Below are positions 26,895 to 35,473 of a stretch of DNA of 64,000 nucleotides, in pieces. The first letter of the stretch is position 1. The number at the start of each line of letters is the position of its first letter. The stretch lies in the NCBI RefSeq assembly GCF_025698945.1, contig NZ_JAILWM010000003.1:124001-188000 (forward strand), read 5' to 3'. The translations under genes were made by a program, and so were the position numbers. Source of the DNA: Nitrosopumilus sp. (lineage in GTDB: Archaea; Thermoproteota; Nitrososphaeria; Nitrososphaerales; Nitrosopumilaceae). Below the pieces are notes generated by a model that searched no databases, was not told the origin of the DNA, and saw only the letters and a program-made list of their open reading frames with translations.

Positions 26895-26935
26895 TCTAAT
26901 AACATTTTTTAGCCCAGGAAAAATTCATCTGCTTA

Positions 26936-27009
26936 GGGCCCGTAACTCAGCTTGGTAGAGTAACCGGCTCATAACCGGTGAGCCAAGGGATCGAAGCCCT
27001 TCGGGCCCA
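26936..27009 (+). tRNA. tRNA with CAU anticodon (elongator Met or Ile2)
   Basis: Acceptor GGGCCCG pairs with CGGGCCC, followed by A. The anticodon stem ACCGG/CCGGT encloses loop CTCATAA, anticodon CAT. The three consecutive G-C pairs of an initiator anticodon stem are absent, so it is not the initiator. The GGGCCC acceptor is common in archaeal tRNA-Ile2, whose C34 becomes agmatidine, so Met versus Ile cannot be settled from the sequence alone. CCA is not encoded. Confidence 0.9.
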
Positions 27010-27052
27010 TATATTTTCCATTAGTTTTAAAATGAGCAACTTCAAATTTTAC

Positions 27053-27117
27053 TGGCTGCAATGAAGAATCAGAGTTATATCTGACTGATGATTGGAAGGC
27101 ATTTGACTGAGCTGCCA
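27053..27117 (+). ncRNA. C/D box small guide RNA (candidate)
   Basis: The layout of an archaeal 2'-O-methylation guide is present: C box ATGAAGA (27061-27067, one change from RTGATGA), 13-nt guide, D' box CTGA (27081-27084), C' box TGATGA (27086-27091), 15-nt guide, D box CTGA (27107-27110). The ends pair: TGGCTGC (27053-27059) with GCTGCCA (27111-27117), six pairs plus a U-U mismatch. TTTTAAAA at about 27025-27032 is a TATA candidate at the right distance. It would assemble with L7Ae, Nop5 and fibrillarin. Targets are not identified. Confidence 0.7.
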
Positions 27118-27121
27118 ATAC

Positions 27122-27727
27122 TTATTTTCCTAATTGATTTTTCACTTTATCTAAAATGCTCTGATCCACAAGATTTTGCTCATGTAATGCTTCTGTAATT
27201 TGTAATATGTTCAACATTGAATGCATCTTTACTCCCAGTTCAGATAAAGCCTCATCTGCTCCTTCCATTCTATTTACAATTACATATGCATCTGAAATTG
27301 AAATGTTAACTTCTTTTAGAGATTTTATTGCATTAACTACTGAACCGCCAGTAGTTGCAACATCATCAATCATTACCACTTTCATTCCGTCATGGATTAG
27401 ACCTTCAACTGATTTTGAAGTGCCATAGTCTTTTGGCTTGTTTCTAACATAGATTAGCGGTTTGACTGTCTCAATTGCAAGAGCTGATGCAATCACTAAT
27501 CCTCCTGTTGGAACAGATACAATAGAATCAAATTCATCTAATCCTATTTCTTGTGCAATTTGATTTTCAAGATATTTCACCATTTTTCTGAATTCATGTG
27601 GATAGCTAGGAACTAATCTCAAATCTACATAGTAGGAACTCTTTTTTCCGCTTGCAAGCGTAAAATCTCCAAATTTTATTATGCCTTTTTTGTGCAAAAA
27701 TGTTGCAAACTCTTTCACAAACTCCAT
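27122..27727 (-). CDS. pyrE: Orotate phosphoribosyltransferase
   Basis: Converts orotate and PRPP to orotidine 5'-phosphate in pyrimidine synthesis; 201 residues, normal length. It begins EFVKEFATFLHKKGIIKFGDF, then LASGKKSSYYVDLR (the orotate loop) and the PRPP-binding motif VVMIDDVATTGGSV (~117-130). No UMP decarboxylase domain is fused. Its 3' end faces the candidate C/D box RNA, 5 nt away. It is divergent from the LarA-like gene. Confidence 0.93.
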   Translation of the reverse strand: MEFVKEFATFLHKKGIIKFGDFTLASGKKSSYYVDLRLVPSYPHEFRKMVKYLENQIAQEIGLDEFDSIVSVPTGGLVIASALAIETVKPLIYVRNKPKDYGTSKSVEGLIHDGMKVVMIDDVATTGGSVVNAIKSLKEVNISISDAYVIVNRMEGADEALSELGVKMHSMLNILQITEALHEQNLVDQSILDKVKNQLGK

Positions 27728-27777
27728 ACCAAAATTAACTACACTGGATTTATTTTGGTTTGTATTGTGTATTTATT

Positions 27778-28860
27778 ATGCCTGAAATCTGGTTAAATTA
27801 TGGTATTACAGACGTAGTTTTGGATATTAGGGCTGAGAATTTAGAGCAAAAAATTGATTCTGATGGCAAAATTTTAGACGATTCTGTAATTAATGAAAAA
27901 CTTGGAACCTTAGATTTATCAAAACCAATGGAATTAGTTGTATTACATAATTCAAAATCAATTCAGAAAATCATCTCAATGTTATTTAGTTTATGTGAAC
28001 AAAAATCAAAACCATTTCCAAAAATTTTAACTGATAAACGAATACTAAATCAGGTCAAAGCAGGCTTGCCTGAAGGAACCTCGATTAACGAATTTGATGA
28101 TGTAGAAATTTCAAACTCAAATCTTGTTTTTATGAGTGAAATGGAATTTGATGGATTATTTGGCTATGAAACAATCTCTACTAGACTAATCAAAAAGTTT
28201 GGGCAAGATTCTATGTTATCTGCATATGCCAAAAGACAGGGAAATCTCCCAACTCCTGGTCAATATCCTGAAAGTTTAGGTGAGGCAAAAAAATTCTCAG
28301 ATAATTTTGAAATTCAAGGAATAGAGATTATTGCAAACTCTCAGGGAATTGTAGATTTCTCAATTGGGCATCCCTCTCAAACAATGTCATCTACTAAAAT
28401 TTTAGAATCACAATCAATCAAAGATGTTGGTCAACATAAGACCATGATAATTAGTTCTGGAAAAGATTCAAGTAATGATAATTTAGGAAAATCCCTTTCA
28501 TCTTTATGGAATTGTGCAAATGCAATCAAAAAGGATGGATTAGCAATTTTAGTTGCAGAATGCAAAGGGGGTCTTGGTTCTGATGCATTGCAGCAATACA
28601 TTGAAGACAGATTAACATTAGACCAATTAAAAAATCCCACAAAATACATTACTGGAATGGAGGATTTACTGTTTCTGTCAGAAATCCAAAAGAATTTCCA
28701 AATAGGCTTGGTATCTATTCTTCCAGAGTTTTATGCAAAGAAACTAAACATGCTATCAATGCAGGGGATAAAATATTCAATGGATTATATTCTAAAGACA
28801 CAAGGTGCACGACAAAAAGTTGCAGTTGTTACTGATGGTGCTAGATTACTCCTAAGGTAA
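27778..28860 (+). CDS. LarA-like (DUF2088-type) protein of unknown role
   Basis: 360-residue protein. The N-terminal strand pattern (IWLNYGITDVVLDI) and especially the C-terminal half (LAILVAECKGGLGSDALQQYI and VAVVTDGARLLLR at the end) resemble the nickel-pincer lactate racemase LarA. The cofactor-binding histidines and Lys of true LarA are not recognisable in the middle, so racemase activity is doubtful. ATG 27778 (MPEIW) is preferred to an ATG six codons upstream. It is convergent with the M50 protease, overlapping by 9 nt. The remote homology is from memory of the family and should be treated as tentative. Confidence 0.5.
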   Translation: MPEIWLNYGITDVVLDIRAENLEQKIDSDGKILDDSVINEKLGTLDLSKPMELVVLHNSKSIQKIISMLFSLCEQKSKPFPKILTDKRILNQVKAGLPEGTSINEFDDVEISNSNLVFMSEMEFDGLFGYETISTRLIKKFGQDSMLSAYAKRQGNLPTPGQYPESLGEAKKFSDNFEIQGIEIIANSQGIVDFSIGHPSQTMSSTKILESQSIKDVGQHKTMIISSGKDSSNDNLGKSLSSLWNCANAIKKDGLAILVAECKGGLGSDALQQYIEDRLTLDQLKNPTKYITGMEDLLFLSEIQKNFQIGLVSILPEFYAKKLNMLSMQGIKYSMDYILKTQGARQKVAVVTDGARLLLR

Positions 28861-29958
28861 AAAGAAAGGCATAAAATCTGATGGTAGTGGTGCACACAAA
28901 ATTGCTAGTCCAATAATTCCAATATATGCAAGTTTTCTATTTCTTGAAAGTGGAGAAATATCATCAAGTGGAGTTGCACCAGAATTTCGAGAACTCATTA
29001 TTAGGATTAGCATTGCCATTAGCCAATAATTAAGCAAAACAAGAATTGCCATACTGCCATATGTTGCATATCTGTGAAGTTTTGGACCAAGTAGTGTTCT
29101 TGCCATATGTCCACCGTCTAGCTGCCATGCAGGTAGTAAATTCAAAAACGTTATCAAAAATCCAATCCATGCAGCAAACATTACTGGAGTCATAATCACT
29201 TCATGTCCATCTCCCCCTTTCCCAAACAAAGCTAGACTTGCAGTCATTAGTAATGGCTCACCTTGATTCCACTCAATCAATCTTGATTCGGCAAACAGTC
29301 CTGCAGCTACGTCTTGATCTAAAATTGGAGCAGTATATGCAGCAAAAATTGAAACAATTATTGCAATAACTAATCCGGCAATTGGACCTGCAATGGCCAC
29401 ATCAAATAAAATTTCTCTGTTAATTGTGAGCCCCTTTGATTGGATAAAAGCACCAAATGTGGGAATTCCTACTACAGGCAATCCTGGAATAAAGTATGGC
29501 CACGTTGTTTTTAGCCTATGAAGTTTTGCCGCAACAATATGTCCTAGCTCATGAATCCCTAGTATCCCAAGCAATGATAATGTATAGACTGCTGCCATCT
29601 CAAGAGGATCACCTATTTCAATTATAGAATTAGTTCCAGAGGTTCTATAGTATCCATCAATCATTACAAATGCAACTACAATTGCAAACAAAATTCTTGG
29701 AGTCCATGATATGTTTAACCATTTTCGTTGTTTCTTTGGAGCAAATTTCTGAATTATGATATATTTTCCATCATCCATCTGTTCTAACTTACATACATAA
29801 TTCATATTTTCTAATTTTCTTGCCAACTGTTCAAATTTTTCCTTAAATTCTAAATCATTAATTTTAAATTCTAAAGAAAATTCCGCCTTTGTAAAATCAC
29901 TTACCGTAAATATTGAATTGACTATGTCAATGATTTCTTCTTTAGAAGGATCTTCCAT
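28852..29958 (-). CDS. Site-2-type membrane metalloprotease (M50)
   Basis: Intramembrane zinc protease of 368 residues. The cytosolic N-terminal ~80 residues are charged, followed by six or more hydrophobic segments. The zinc motif HELGH is at 136-140 inside a helix, and the second motif LLPAWQLDGGH (~275) supplies the third ligand Asp. Such enzymes cleave transmembrane regulators or signal remnants. No PDZ domain is present. The substrate is unknown. It is divergent from the acetyltransferase at 30031. Confidence 0.9.
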   Translation of the reverse strand: MEDPSKEEIIDIVNSIFTVSDFTKAEFSLEFKINDLEFKEKFEQLARKLENMNYVCKLEQMDDGKYIIIQKFAPKKQRKWLNISWTPRILFAIVVAFVMIDGYYRTSGTNSIIEIGDPLEMAAVYTLSLLGILGIHELGHIVAAKLHRLKTTWPYFIPGLPVVGIPTFGAFIQSKGLTINREILFDVAIAGPIAGLVIAIIVSIFAAYTAPILDQDVAAGLFAESRLIEWNQGEPLLMTASLALFGKGGDGHEVIMTPVMFAAWIGFLITFLNLLPAWQLDGGHMARTLLGPKLHRYATYGSMAILVLLNYWLMAMLILIMSSRNSGATPLDDISPLSRNRKLAYIGIIGLAILCAPLPSDFMPFFLP

Positions 29959-30030
29959 ATCTAGGGCTATTTTATTTCCATTAATGGTCTTTTGGTTTAA
30001 AATTAAATATTGATACTTTTATCATATAGC

Positions 30031-30528
30031 ATGCAGGTAATTCTAAGACAATTAGGAGATTGTAATATTCGAAGGGCAGAGCCAAGCGATCTTATACCTG
30101 TAATGGAGATTAATCTCAAAACACTGCCAGAACACTATTCAGATTATTTCTATGAAAGCCTACTTGCAGAACTTCCTGAGGCATTTATTGTAGCAGAAAT
30201 TGGTGGAAAACATGTTGGCTATATCATGTGTAAAACAGAATATGGATTCTCAAACTTTAAGAAATTAGGATTTGTCAAAAAAGGACATGTTGTCTCTATT
30301 GCAGTTCTAGAAGAATATCGAAGACGTGGAATTGGAAATGCTCTAGTTGAAGAATCTGTCAAAGGTGTAAAATCACGAAAATGTGATGAATTCTACTTGG
30401 AAGTTAGATGCAGCAATAACGAGGCCGTTAGATTGTACGAAAAGCTTGGATTTGTAATAAGACAGCAACTTAATGCCTATTATCGTGATGGTGAAGATGC
30501 ATATCTTATGGCAATTGAGTTAGATTAG
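30031..30528 (+). CDS. N-alpha-acetyltransferase, Ard1/RimI type
   Basis: GNAT-fold acetyltransferase of 165 residues, the archaeal protein N-terminal acetylating enzyme. The acetyl-CoA loop is EEYRRRGIGNALVEESV (~90-106), preceded by VSIAVLEEYR, and the C terminus contains SNNEAVRLYEKLGFV, typical of RimI/Ard1. ATG 30031 is selected: an AT-rich box about 25 nt upstream fits a leaderless start, and the longer frame upstream would cover the promoter. Ribosome-associated modification of nascent proteins is the expected role. Confidence 0.88.
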   Translation: MQVILRQLGDCNIRRAEPSDLIPVMEINLKTLPEHYSDYFYESLLAELPEAFIVAEIGGKHVGYIMCKTEYGFSNFKKLGFVKKGHVVSIAVLEEYRRRGIGNALVEESVKGVKSRKCDEFYLEVRCSNNEAVRLYEKLGFVIRQQLNAYYRDGEDAYLMAIELD

Positions 30529-30565
30529 ATAAAAACAATAAATAACTCACAAAAAATTCTTGGCC

Positions 30566-30784
30566 ATGGATAAACGCAAAGGCATGGGGGTAACAATTTT
30601 TATTCTCTGCATTGGTGGATTTTTCCTTTATGCATATCTATTGATGTTATCTGAATGGAGTCCTATTGTCTTGCAATTATCTGTATTGATGATTGCAGGT
30701 GGGATTCTTGGTGTAATTGCATGGATTGGTTATGTGATGGCAACAACAAAACCCACAACAGCATCAATTACATCTGATGATTAG
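30566..30784 (+). CDS. Small two-helix membrane protein
   Basis: 72-residue protein, MDKRKGMG at the start, with hydrophobic segments at about 9-30 and 36-60 separated by a short loop (SEWSPIV), and a Thr-rich tail. No conserved catalytic motif and no recognised family. ATG 30566 is preferred to an upstream TTG. It is convergent with the Trm5-like gene, one base apart. The orientation with the basic N terminus inside would leave the short loop outside. Confidence 0.65.
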   Translation: MDKRKGMGVTIFILCIGGFFLYAYLLMLSEWSPIVLQLSVLMIAGGILGVIAWIGYVMATTKPTTASITSDD

Positions 30785-30785
30785 T

Positions 30786-31622
30786 TTACTTTGAAATTCT
30801 TACATCGACTACTGTTTGATAATATCTAGGTCCAACAGGTCTGACTATTTTTGATCCTAGTATTTCTGATTTAACAGGAGTTACTTGAAGATAATGTTCT
30901 TCAGATAGTTTTCCTGCCTCTGATTTTTTATCCGCATGAATATGACAATAGTAATGAATTATCCCTCCGCTTTTTGTTGCATCAATTGCAGATTGTAAAA
31001 ATTCGTCCGATCTCTCAGGTAGTAACATTAGTGTTCTATCTGATTTATCAATTAATTTCTCTGATACAATCTTTGATGCATCTCCGTTGATAGAAATTAC
31101 CTTTCCGACTAATTTGTTTAATTCAATATTTTTCTCACATAGTTGTGATGCAACTGGGTTGATATCGATACTATAAACAGTACAGTTTTTCTTTTTTGCA
31201 GCCATTATCGAGAACATCCCAACTCCTGCAAACATGTTGGTTACTACCTCCCCGTCTTGAACTAAATTTGCAATTCTTTCCCTCTCCGTAGACAGTCTAG
31301 GTGAGAAAAATGCATTCTCTACATCTACTACAAATCTACAGCCAAATTCCTTGTATTCTGTCTCAGTTTTATCATCTCCAGCTAATATCTCCAAGTTTCT
31401 TGTTCGAAAATCCCCCTCTACTGCTGATGACTGATAAAATACACTTTTTGCAATCTTTACTTCTTTTAACAATGTTTCTCCAATGATCTTTTTCTTTGAT
31501 AATAATGAATCAGGAATTCTTACAATTATAATGTCTCCAATTTGATCAAAGGCAGAGATTAATTCTGCGCTTTCTTTTTCAGAAATTACACTCTCCAGTG
31601 CTTTTTTTAACATTCGAGTCAA
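30786..31622 (-). CDS. Trm5/Taw2-like tRNA methyl/aminocarboxypropyl transferase
   Basis: SAM-dependent RNA-modifying enzyme of 278 residues. The Trm5-family block FFSPRLSTERERIANLV is at ~105, followed by motif I NMFAGVGMFSIMAAKK, SIDINPVASQLCEKNI and GGIIHYYCHIHA. These enzymes act at G37 of tRNA: Trm5 makes m1G37 and Taw2 extends wyosine. The Trm5 catalytic NLP motif reads LLP here, and the N-terminal D1 domain is short, so the exact reaction is open. The start overlaps the RLI stop by 4 nt, so the two are translationally coupled. Confidence 0.8.
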   Translation of the reverse strand: MTRMLKKALESVISEKESAELISAFDQIGDIIIVRIPDSLLSKKKIIGETLLKEVKIAKSVFYQSSAVEGDFRTRNLEILAGDDKTETEYKEFGCRFVVDVENAFFSPRLSTERERIANLVQDGEVVTNMFAGVGMFSIMAAKKKNCTVYSIDINPVASQLCEKNIELNKLVGKVISINGDASKIVSEKLIDKSDRTLMLLPERSDEFLQSAIDATKSGGIIHYYCHIHADKKSEAGKLSEEHYLQVTPVKSEILGSKIVRPVGPRYYQTVVDVRISK

Positions 31623-33406
31623 TGCTTGTAATAGAAATTTCCAGATGCTTTTTGATCTTTATCCAGTCTACTTTCAATCTTGTTAACTCTTGGTCTGAGG
31701 CTTTTTTCATCTCTTCTAAATGACATATCTAATGATCTGAGAAATCTGTTCATTGCCTCGGGCTTTGGCATTGGAGATGTTGCCTTTCCTGCCATACCCG
31801 ATTCACCTTCAAATATTATTATTGAATCTGAGATTAAATCCATTAACTGCAAGTCATGATCAATTACAATTGCTGATTTTCCAAAGGAGCGGACAAATTT
31901 CTGCAAAAACTTTGCAACTGCAATTCTATCTTCTACATCTAAAAATGCAGATGGCTCATCTAATGCATACACGTCAACTTTTTGTAAAAGGCATGATGCA
32001 ACTGCAACTTTTTGCAATTCTCCTCCTGATAGGTTCTTTGCAGATTTGTTGTATAGTTTTTTAATTTTTAGTGGTTCGAGAATTTGTTCTTCTTCCATAC
32101 TTCCTTCAACTAGATTTCCGTTTGCTTTGTTTAGCAAAGAGATTACTTCCTCATCAATATCATTTTGAAGATATTGTGGTTTGTATGCAATCTTTACTTT
32201 TTTATCAATAGAGCCAATATCGGGTTTCTCAACTCCTGCAATCATCTTCATCATGGTAGTCTTTCCAAGTGCATTGGCACCCATTATTCCCAAGACTTCA
32301 CCTTTTCTGACTCTTCCAGGCTCAATTGTTACTGAGAATTTAGCGTATTTCTTTTCTAGTTTTGGATAAACGATAATATCGCTTCCCTCTTGGAAAGTAT
32401 CAGTAGATGATGATGATACATCAAAAGAGAATTTTTTGTCTCTAAATCTCACGTTTTCAGTTGGTAAATAACCGTCAAGAAAGACATTGATTCCCACTTT
32501 GGTAGACAGAACACTTGAAACAATTCCGTAAGCTGTTGGCTCACCATATAATACTTCAATAAAATCACTAAGAAAGTCAAGTAGTGTCAAGTCATGTTCT
32601 ACTACCATCACACTTTTTCCAAGTGTAGCCAAACTTTGAATCACACGTGCAACTCCTGTTCTTTGAAATACGTCGTTGTATGATGATGGCTCATCAAAAA
32701 AGTAAAATTCTGCATCCTTTGATGCAGCAGCAGCTACTGCCAATCTTTGAAGTTCTCCTCCACTTAATTCCTTTAAATTCTGCTCCATAGAATTTTGTAA
32801 TCCTAGTTCTTTGATTAGATCACGTGTCACTCCTCTCTCATCATATTTGTCTAATAGTTCTTTTCCAGTTCCATCAAATGCCTGTGCAATGTGATGAACT
32901 TGTTGAGGTTTTATTGATGCTCTAATCTCTTTGTTTTGTATTTTTGCAAAGTGCTGTTTTAGTTCTGTTCCACTATAATATTTTAAAATCTCATCCCATT
33001 CAGGTGGATTATCATATCTTCCAAGATTTGGTTTTAGATTTCCTGAAAGTATGTTGACAACTGTACTTTTCCCCATTCCATTTCTTCCAAGTAGTCCAAC
33101 AACTTCTCCTTTCTTTGGAGTTGGTAATTTGTAAATTCTAAATGAGTTTGGTCCATATTGATGAATTTTATCTGATGCTAACTCACTAGCTAAATTAACA
33201 ATCGTAATAGCATCAAAGGGGCATACTTTGACACAGATTCCACATCCATTGCAGATATCCTCATCTATCTGGGCTTTCTTTGTCTCCTCATTGAGAACGA
33301 TACATTCTGCACCCGATTTGTTTACTGGGCAGTACTTTATGCACTCCAAACCGCATTTTTTTGGCTGGCACAAATCCTGATCTAGAACTGCTACACGATG
33401 TGTCAT
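31619..33406 (-). CDS. Ribosome-recycling ATPase ABCE1/RLI
   Basis: Splits ribosomes into subunits after termination; 595 residues. The N-terminal iron-sulfur domain has eight cysteines in two sets (CQPKKCGLECIKYC and CNGCGICVKVC, ~13-60). Then come two ABC ATPase domains: Walker A GLLGRNGMGKST (~108) with signature LSGGELQRLA, and GIMGANALGKTT (~365) with LSGGELQKVA. A hinge region lies at the C terminus. Highly conserved in all archaea. A TATA-like box lies about 28 nt upstream, implying a leaderless mRNA. Confidence 0.97.
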   Translation of the reverse strand: MTHRVAVLDQDLCQPKKCGLECIKYCPVNKSGAECIVLNEETKKAQIDEDICNGCGICVKVCPFDAITIVNLASELASDKIHQYGPNSFRIYKLPTPKKGEVVGLLGRNGMGKSTVVNILSGNLKPNLGRYDNPPEWDEILKYYSGTELKQHFAKIQNKEIRASIKPQQVHHIAQAFDGTGKELLDKYDERGVTRDLIKELGLQNSMEQNLKELSGGELQRLAVAAAASKDAEFYFFDEPSSYNDVFQRTGVARVIQSLATLGKSVMVVEHDLTLLDFLSDFIEVLYGEPTAYGIVSSVLSTKVGINVFLDGYLPTENVRFRDKKFSFDVSSSSTDTFQEGSDIIVYPKLEKKYAKFSVTIEPGRVRKGEVLGIMGANALGKTTMMKMIAGVEKPDIGSIDKKVKIAYKPQYLQNDIDEEVISLLNKANGNLVEGSMEEEQILEPLKIKKLYNKSAKNLSGGELQKVAVASCLLQKVDVYALDEPSAFLDVEDRIAVAKFLQKFVRSFGKSAIVIDHDLQLMDLISDSIIIFEGESGMAGKATSPMPKPEAMNRFLRSLDMSFRRDEKSLRPRVNKIESRLDKDQKASGNFYYKH

Positions 33407-33430
33407 GTCGTAATCGAGTATTTTCTTTGC

Positions 33431-33438
33431 TTTATACC
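33431..33438 (-). promoter_or_regulatory. Putative TATA box of the RLI gene
   Basis: The minus strand reads GGTATAAA centred about 28 nt before the RLI start codon, matching archaeal TATA spacing for a leaderless transcript. The same 94-nt gap must also contain the promoter of the 5S rRNA gene on the plus strand. Confidence 0.5.
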
Positions 33439-33500
33439 TATTTTGAGACCTTTTTTATTGCCGTTACGTTAATAGATGAGAATTTGACATTGATTTTCAA

Positions 33501-33614
33501 GCCGGCCATAGCGTTAGGGTGCGACCCAATCCCTTTCCGAACTTGGAAGTCAAACCTATCGTCGCTGTTGTGCTACTAAGATGCGAGAGCCCTTGGGAAG
33601 CAACAGTGCTGGCA
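33501..33614 (+). rRNA. rrf: 5S ribosomal RNA
   Basis: About 114 nt. Ends pair as GCCGGC with GCTGGC. The internal conserved segments are present: CGACCCAATCCC, then CCGAACTTGGAAGT, followed by the loop E and helix IV region with GCGAGAGCCC. No 16S or 23S gene is nearby, so this 5S gene is unlinked, as is usual in this group. The ends are placed to within a few bases. Confidence 0.93.
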
Positions 33615-33658
33615 TTCTAATCTTTTAATATCGAGTTCTTTGAGCTTATGTGATTTCA

Positions 33659-33787
33659 ATGCCAAACTGTTCAGTATGTGGAGAATCATTCTCTGATGAT
33701 ATCAGATTTCTGAATCATATGATGGAAAAACATGGGTTTAGAAATCCAAATGTTGGAACCCCTGATAGAAACAGCAGAGGATATTGA
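33659..33787 (+). CDS. Tiny C2H2 zinc finger protein
   Basis: 42-residue protein starting MPNCSVCGESF. It has one classical zinc finger: Cys4, Cys7, then His20 and His25 (C-x2-C-x12-H-x4-H), with hydrophobic residues at the expected finger positions, and a basic/Asn-rich tail. It lies between 5S rRNA and the aminopeptidase gene, whose stop codon is 1 nt past its own on the other strand. Archaea encode many such single-finger proteins, presumed to bind nucleic acid or partner proteins. Target unknown. Confidence 0.72.
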   Translation: MPNCSVCGESFSDDIRFLNHMMEKHGFRNPNVGTPDRNSRGY

Positions 33788-33788
33788 T

Positions 33789-35249
33789 TTACAAATTTTG
33801 TAAATAATCTAAAATTAATCTAACCCCAAATCCAGTTGCTCCTTTAGGATTATATGGTTTTTCTTTAGTTGCAGTCTGTGTCCATGCAACTCCCGCAATA
33901 TCAACATGTGCCCATGGTGTCTTCTCTACAGCATTTTTCAAAAATGCTGCAGCTGTAATTGTTCCAGCTGCTCTTCCTATTCCAACATTTTTCATATCTG
34001 CAACATCTGATTTTATCATATCCATATAGTCTTGATTTAATGGCAACTCCCAAACTTCTTCTGTTGTTCTCTTTGAAGAGTTTGTAATTTTCTTTGTCAA
34101 GTTTTCATTGTTTGAAATTATGGCAGCCACATTAGTTCCTAATGCAACAATGCATGCACCAGTTAGTGTTGCAAAATCAATAATTGCTTTAGGTGAATAA
34201 TGTTTTTCACCATATGCTAACGCATCAGCTAAAATCAGTCTTCCTTCAGCATCCGTATTTAAAATCTCAACTGTCTTTCCATTGTATAGTTTTATGATGT
34301 CCCCTGGTCTGTAAGATTCACCACCTGGCATGTTTTCTACTGATGGAATAATTCCAACTAAATTAATTGGCAATTTTAATTCCGAAATTGCTTTCATAAT
34401 ACCTAAAACCGTACATCCACCACACTTGTCAAATTTCATTTCATCCATTTTGTCTCCTGGCTTTAGTGAAATTCCACCGGTATCAAATGTGACAGCTTTT
34501 CCAACTAGAACTATTGGTTTTTCATTTCTTGCATTTTTATAATCAAGAACAATTAGTTTCGGTTCGTTTTTACTTCCTTGTCCTACTGCAGAAATGCCAC
34601 CAAAACCTCTCTTTTTTAATTCTGACTTTGAGAAAATTGTACATTTCATCTTGCTATTTGATATTGTTTTAGCAAAATTTGCTAGAGTACTTGGAGTGCA
34701 CTCATTTGGAGGCAAATTTGCAATGCTTTTTGTAAATATTGTGCCATCTGCAGTGATTTCTGCATTTTTAATTGCAGACAGAATTTTCTTTGATTTTGAA
34801 ATTACGATGGTTAAATCAGGAGAATCTTGATCTTTTTCAGACTTGAATTTATCAAATTTGTACAGTGACATCTTACAACCTTCAACTATTTGAGTTACAG
34901 ATGAAACTGGATCTGATACAAAATTTGGTGGAGATATTATGGTGAATTCTTTTAATTTTAGTTCCTTTGCCTTTTGTGCAATTTTTCCTGAAACAAATCT
35001 TATTGTATCATTCGTTATACTCTCTTTGCTTCCTAATCCTGCTAGTAAAATTCTTTGAGTAGATTTGGAAGGTGTTGGGATTACGTTAATTCTTCCTAAT
35101 TTCCCTTCATTATCCTTAATTGCTTGTGATATCACTAGGTCTGTTTTTGAATCTATTTTTCCAATTCCTAATATTTTGTCATATTTTTCAACAATAAATC
35201 CACACAATAACTGGGTTTTTCTTGCGGAACTCTCAGTCTTTATCTTCAT
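33789..35249 (-). CDS. pepA: Leucyl aminopeptidase (M17)
   Basis: Two-metal aminopeptidase of 486 residues that removes N-terminal residues in peptide turnover. The N-terminal regulatory/macro-like domain covers ~1-160. The catalytic domain contains VLVGKAVTFDTGGISLKPG, the metal motif NTDAEGRL (~330) and GRAAGTITAAAFL. All expected metal-binding Asp/Glu/Lys residues are in these blocks. Length and architecture are normal. Probably cytosolic. Confidence 0.94.
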   Translation of the reverse strand: MKIKTESSARKTQLLCGFIVEKYDKILGIGKIDSKTDLVISQAIKDNEGKLGRINVIPTPSKSTQRILLAGLGSKESITNDTIRFVSGKIAQKAKELKLKEFTIISPPNFVSDPVSSVTQIVEGCKMSLYKFDKFKSEKDQDSPDLTIVISKSKKILSAIKNAEITADGTIFTKSIANLPPNECTPSTLANFAKTISNSKMKCTIFSKSELKKRGFGGISAVGQGSKNEPKLIVLDYKNARNEKPIVLVGKAVTFDTGGISLKPGDKMDEMKFDKCGGCTVLGIMKAISELKLPINLVGIIPSVENMPGGESYRPGDIIKLYNGKTVEILNTDAEGRLILADALAYGEKHYSPKAIIDFATLTGACIVALGTNVAAIISNNENLTKKITNSSKRTTEEVWELPLNQDYMDMIKSDVADMKNVGIGRAAGTITAAAFLKNAVEKTPWAHVDIAGVAWTQTATKEKPYNPKGATGFGVRLILDYLQNL

Positions 35250-35286
35250 AAAAATGTCTAATTTGATGTGTTATTTAGATTTATGA

Positions 35287-35430
35287 CTATTTTACACACT
35301 CTTTAAGAGAGTCGTTAATTATTGCTGAAAAACTAATTGCATTTGCAGTTTCTTTAATTTTTTTTGCTTGTTTAGAACGTAATTTCTTTACGACTTCATC
35401 ATCAAGCATTACTGTTATTCTTTGAGCCAC
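35287..35430 (-). CDS. Ribbon-helix-helix (CopG-like) DNA-binding protein
   Basis: 47-residue protein from a GTG start: an N-terminal beta strand AQRITVMLDDEVVKKLR followed by two helices ending SAIINDSLKECVK. This is the CopG/Arc pattern, in which paired strands from a dimer enter the major groove. No toxin partner is next to it, so it is more likely a stand-alone regulator than an antitoxin. It lies between the aminopeptidase and the DCC-family gene, all on the minus strand. Confidence 0.72.
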   Translation of the reverse strand: MAQRITVMLDDEVVKKLRSKQAKKIKETANAISFSAIINDSLKECVK

Positions 35431-35473
35431 GTTCCTGAACGATTCTTCAGATTAAAATACCTATTCTTGTTAT

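Noticed and set aside
31753-32064. 103-codon plus-strand frame inside the RLI gene
   Set aside because: Antisense of a highly conserved gene; Leu/Gln-rich shadow with no independent support.
35287-35430. Antitoxin of a toxin-antitoxin pair
   Set aside because: No toxin-like gene is adjacent; the downstream neighbour is an aminopeptidase and the upstream one a DCC-family protein.
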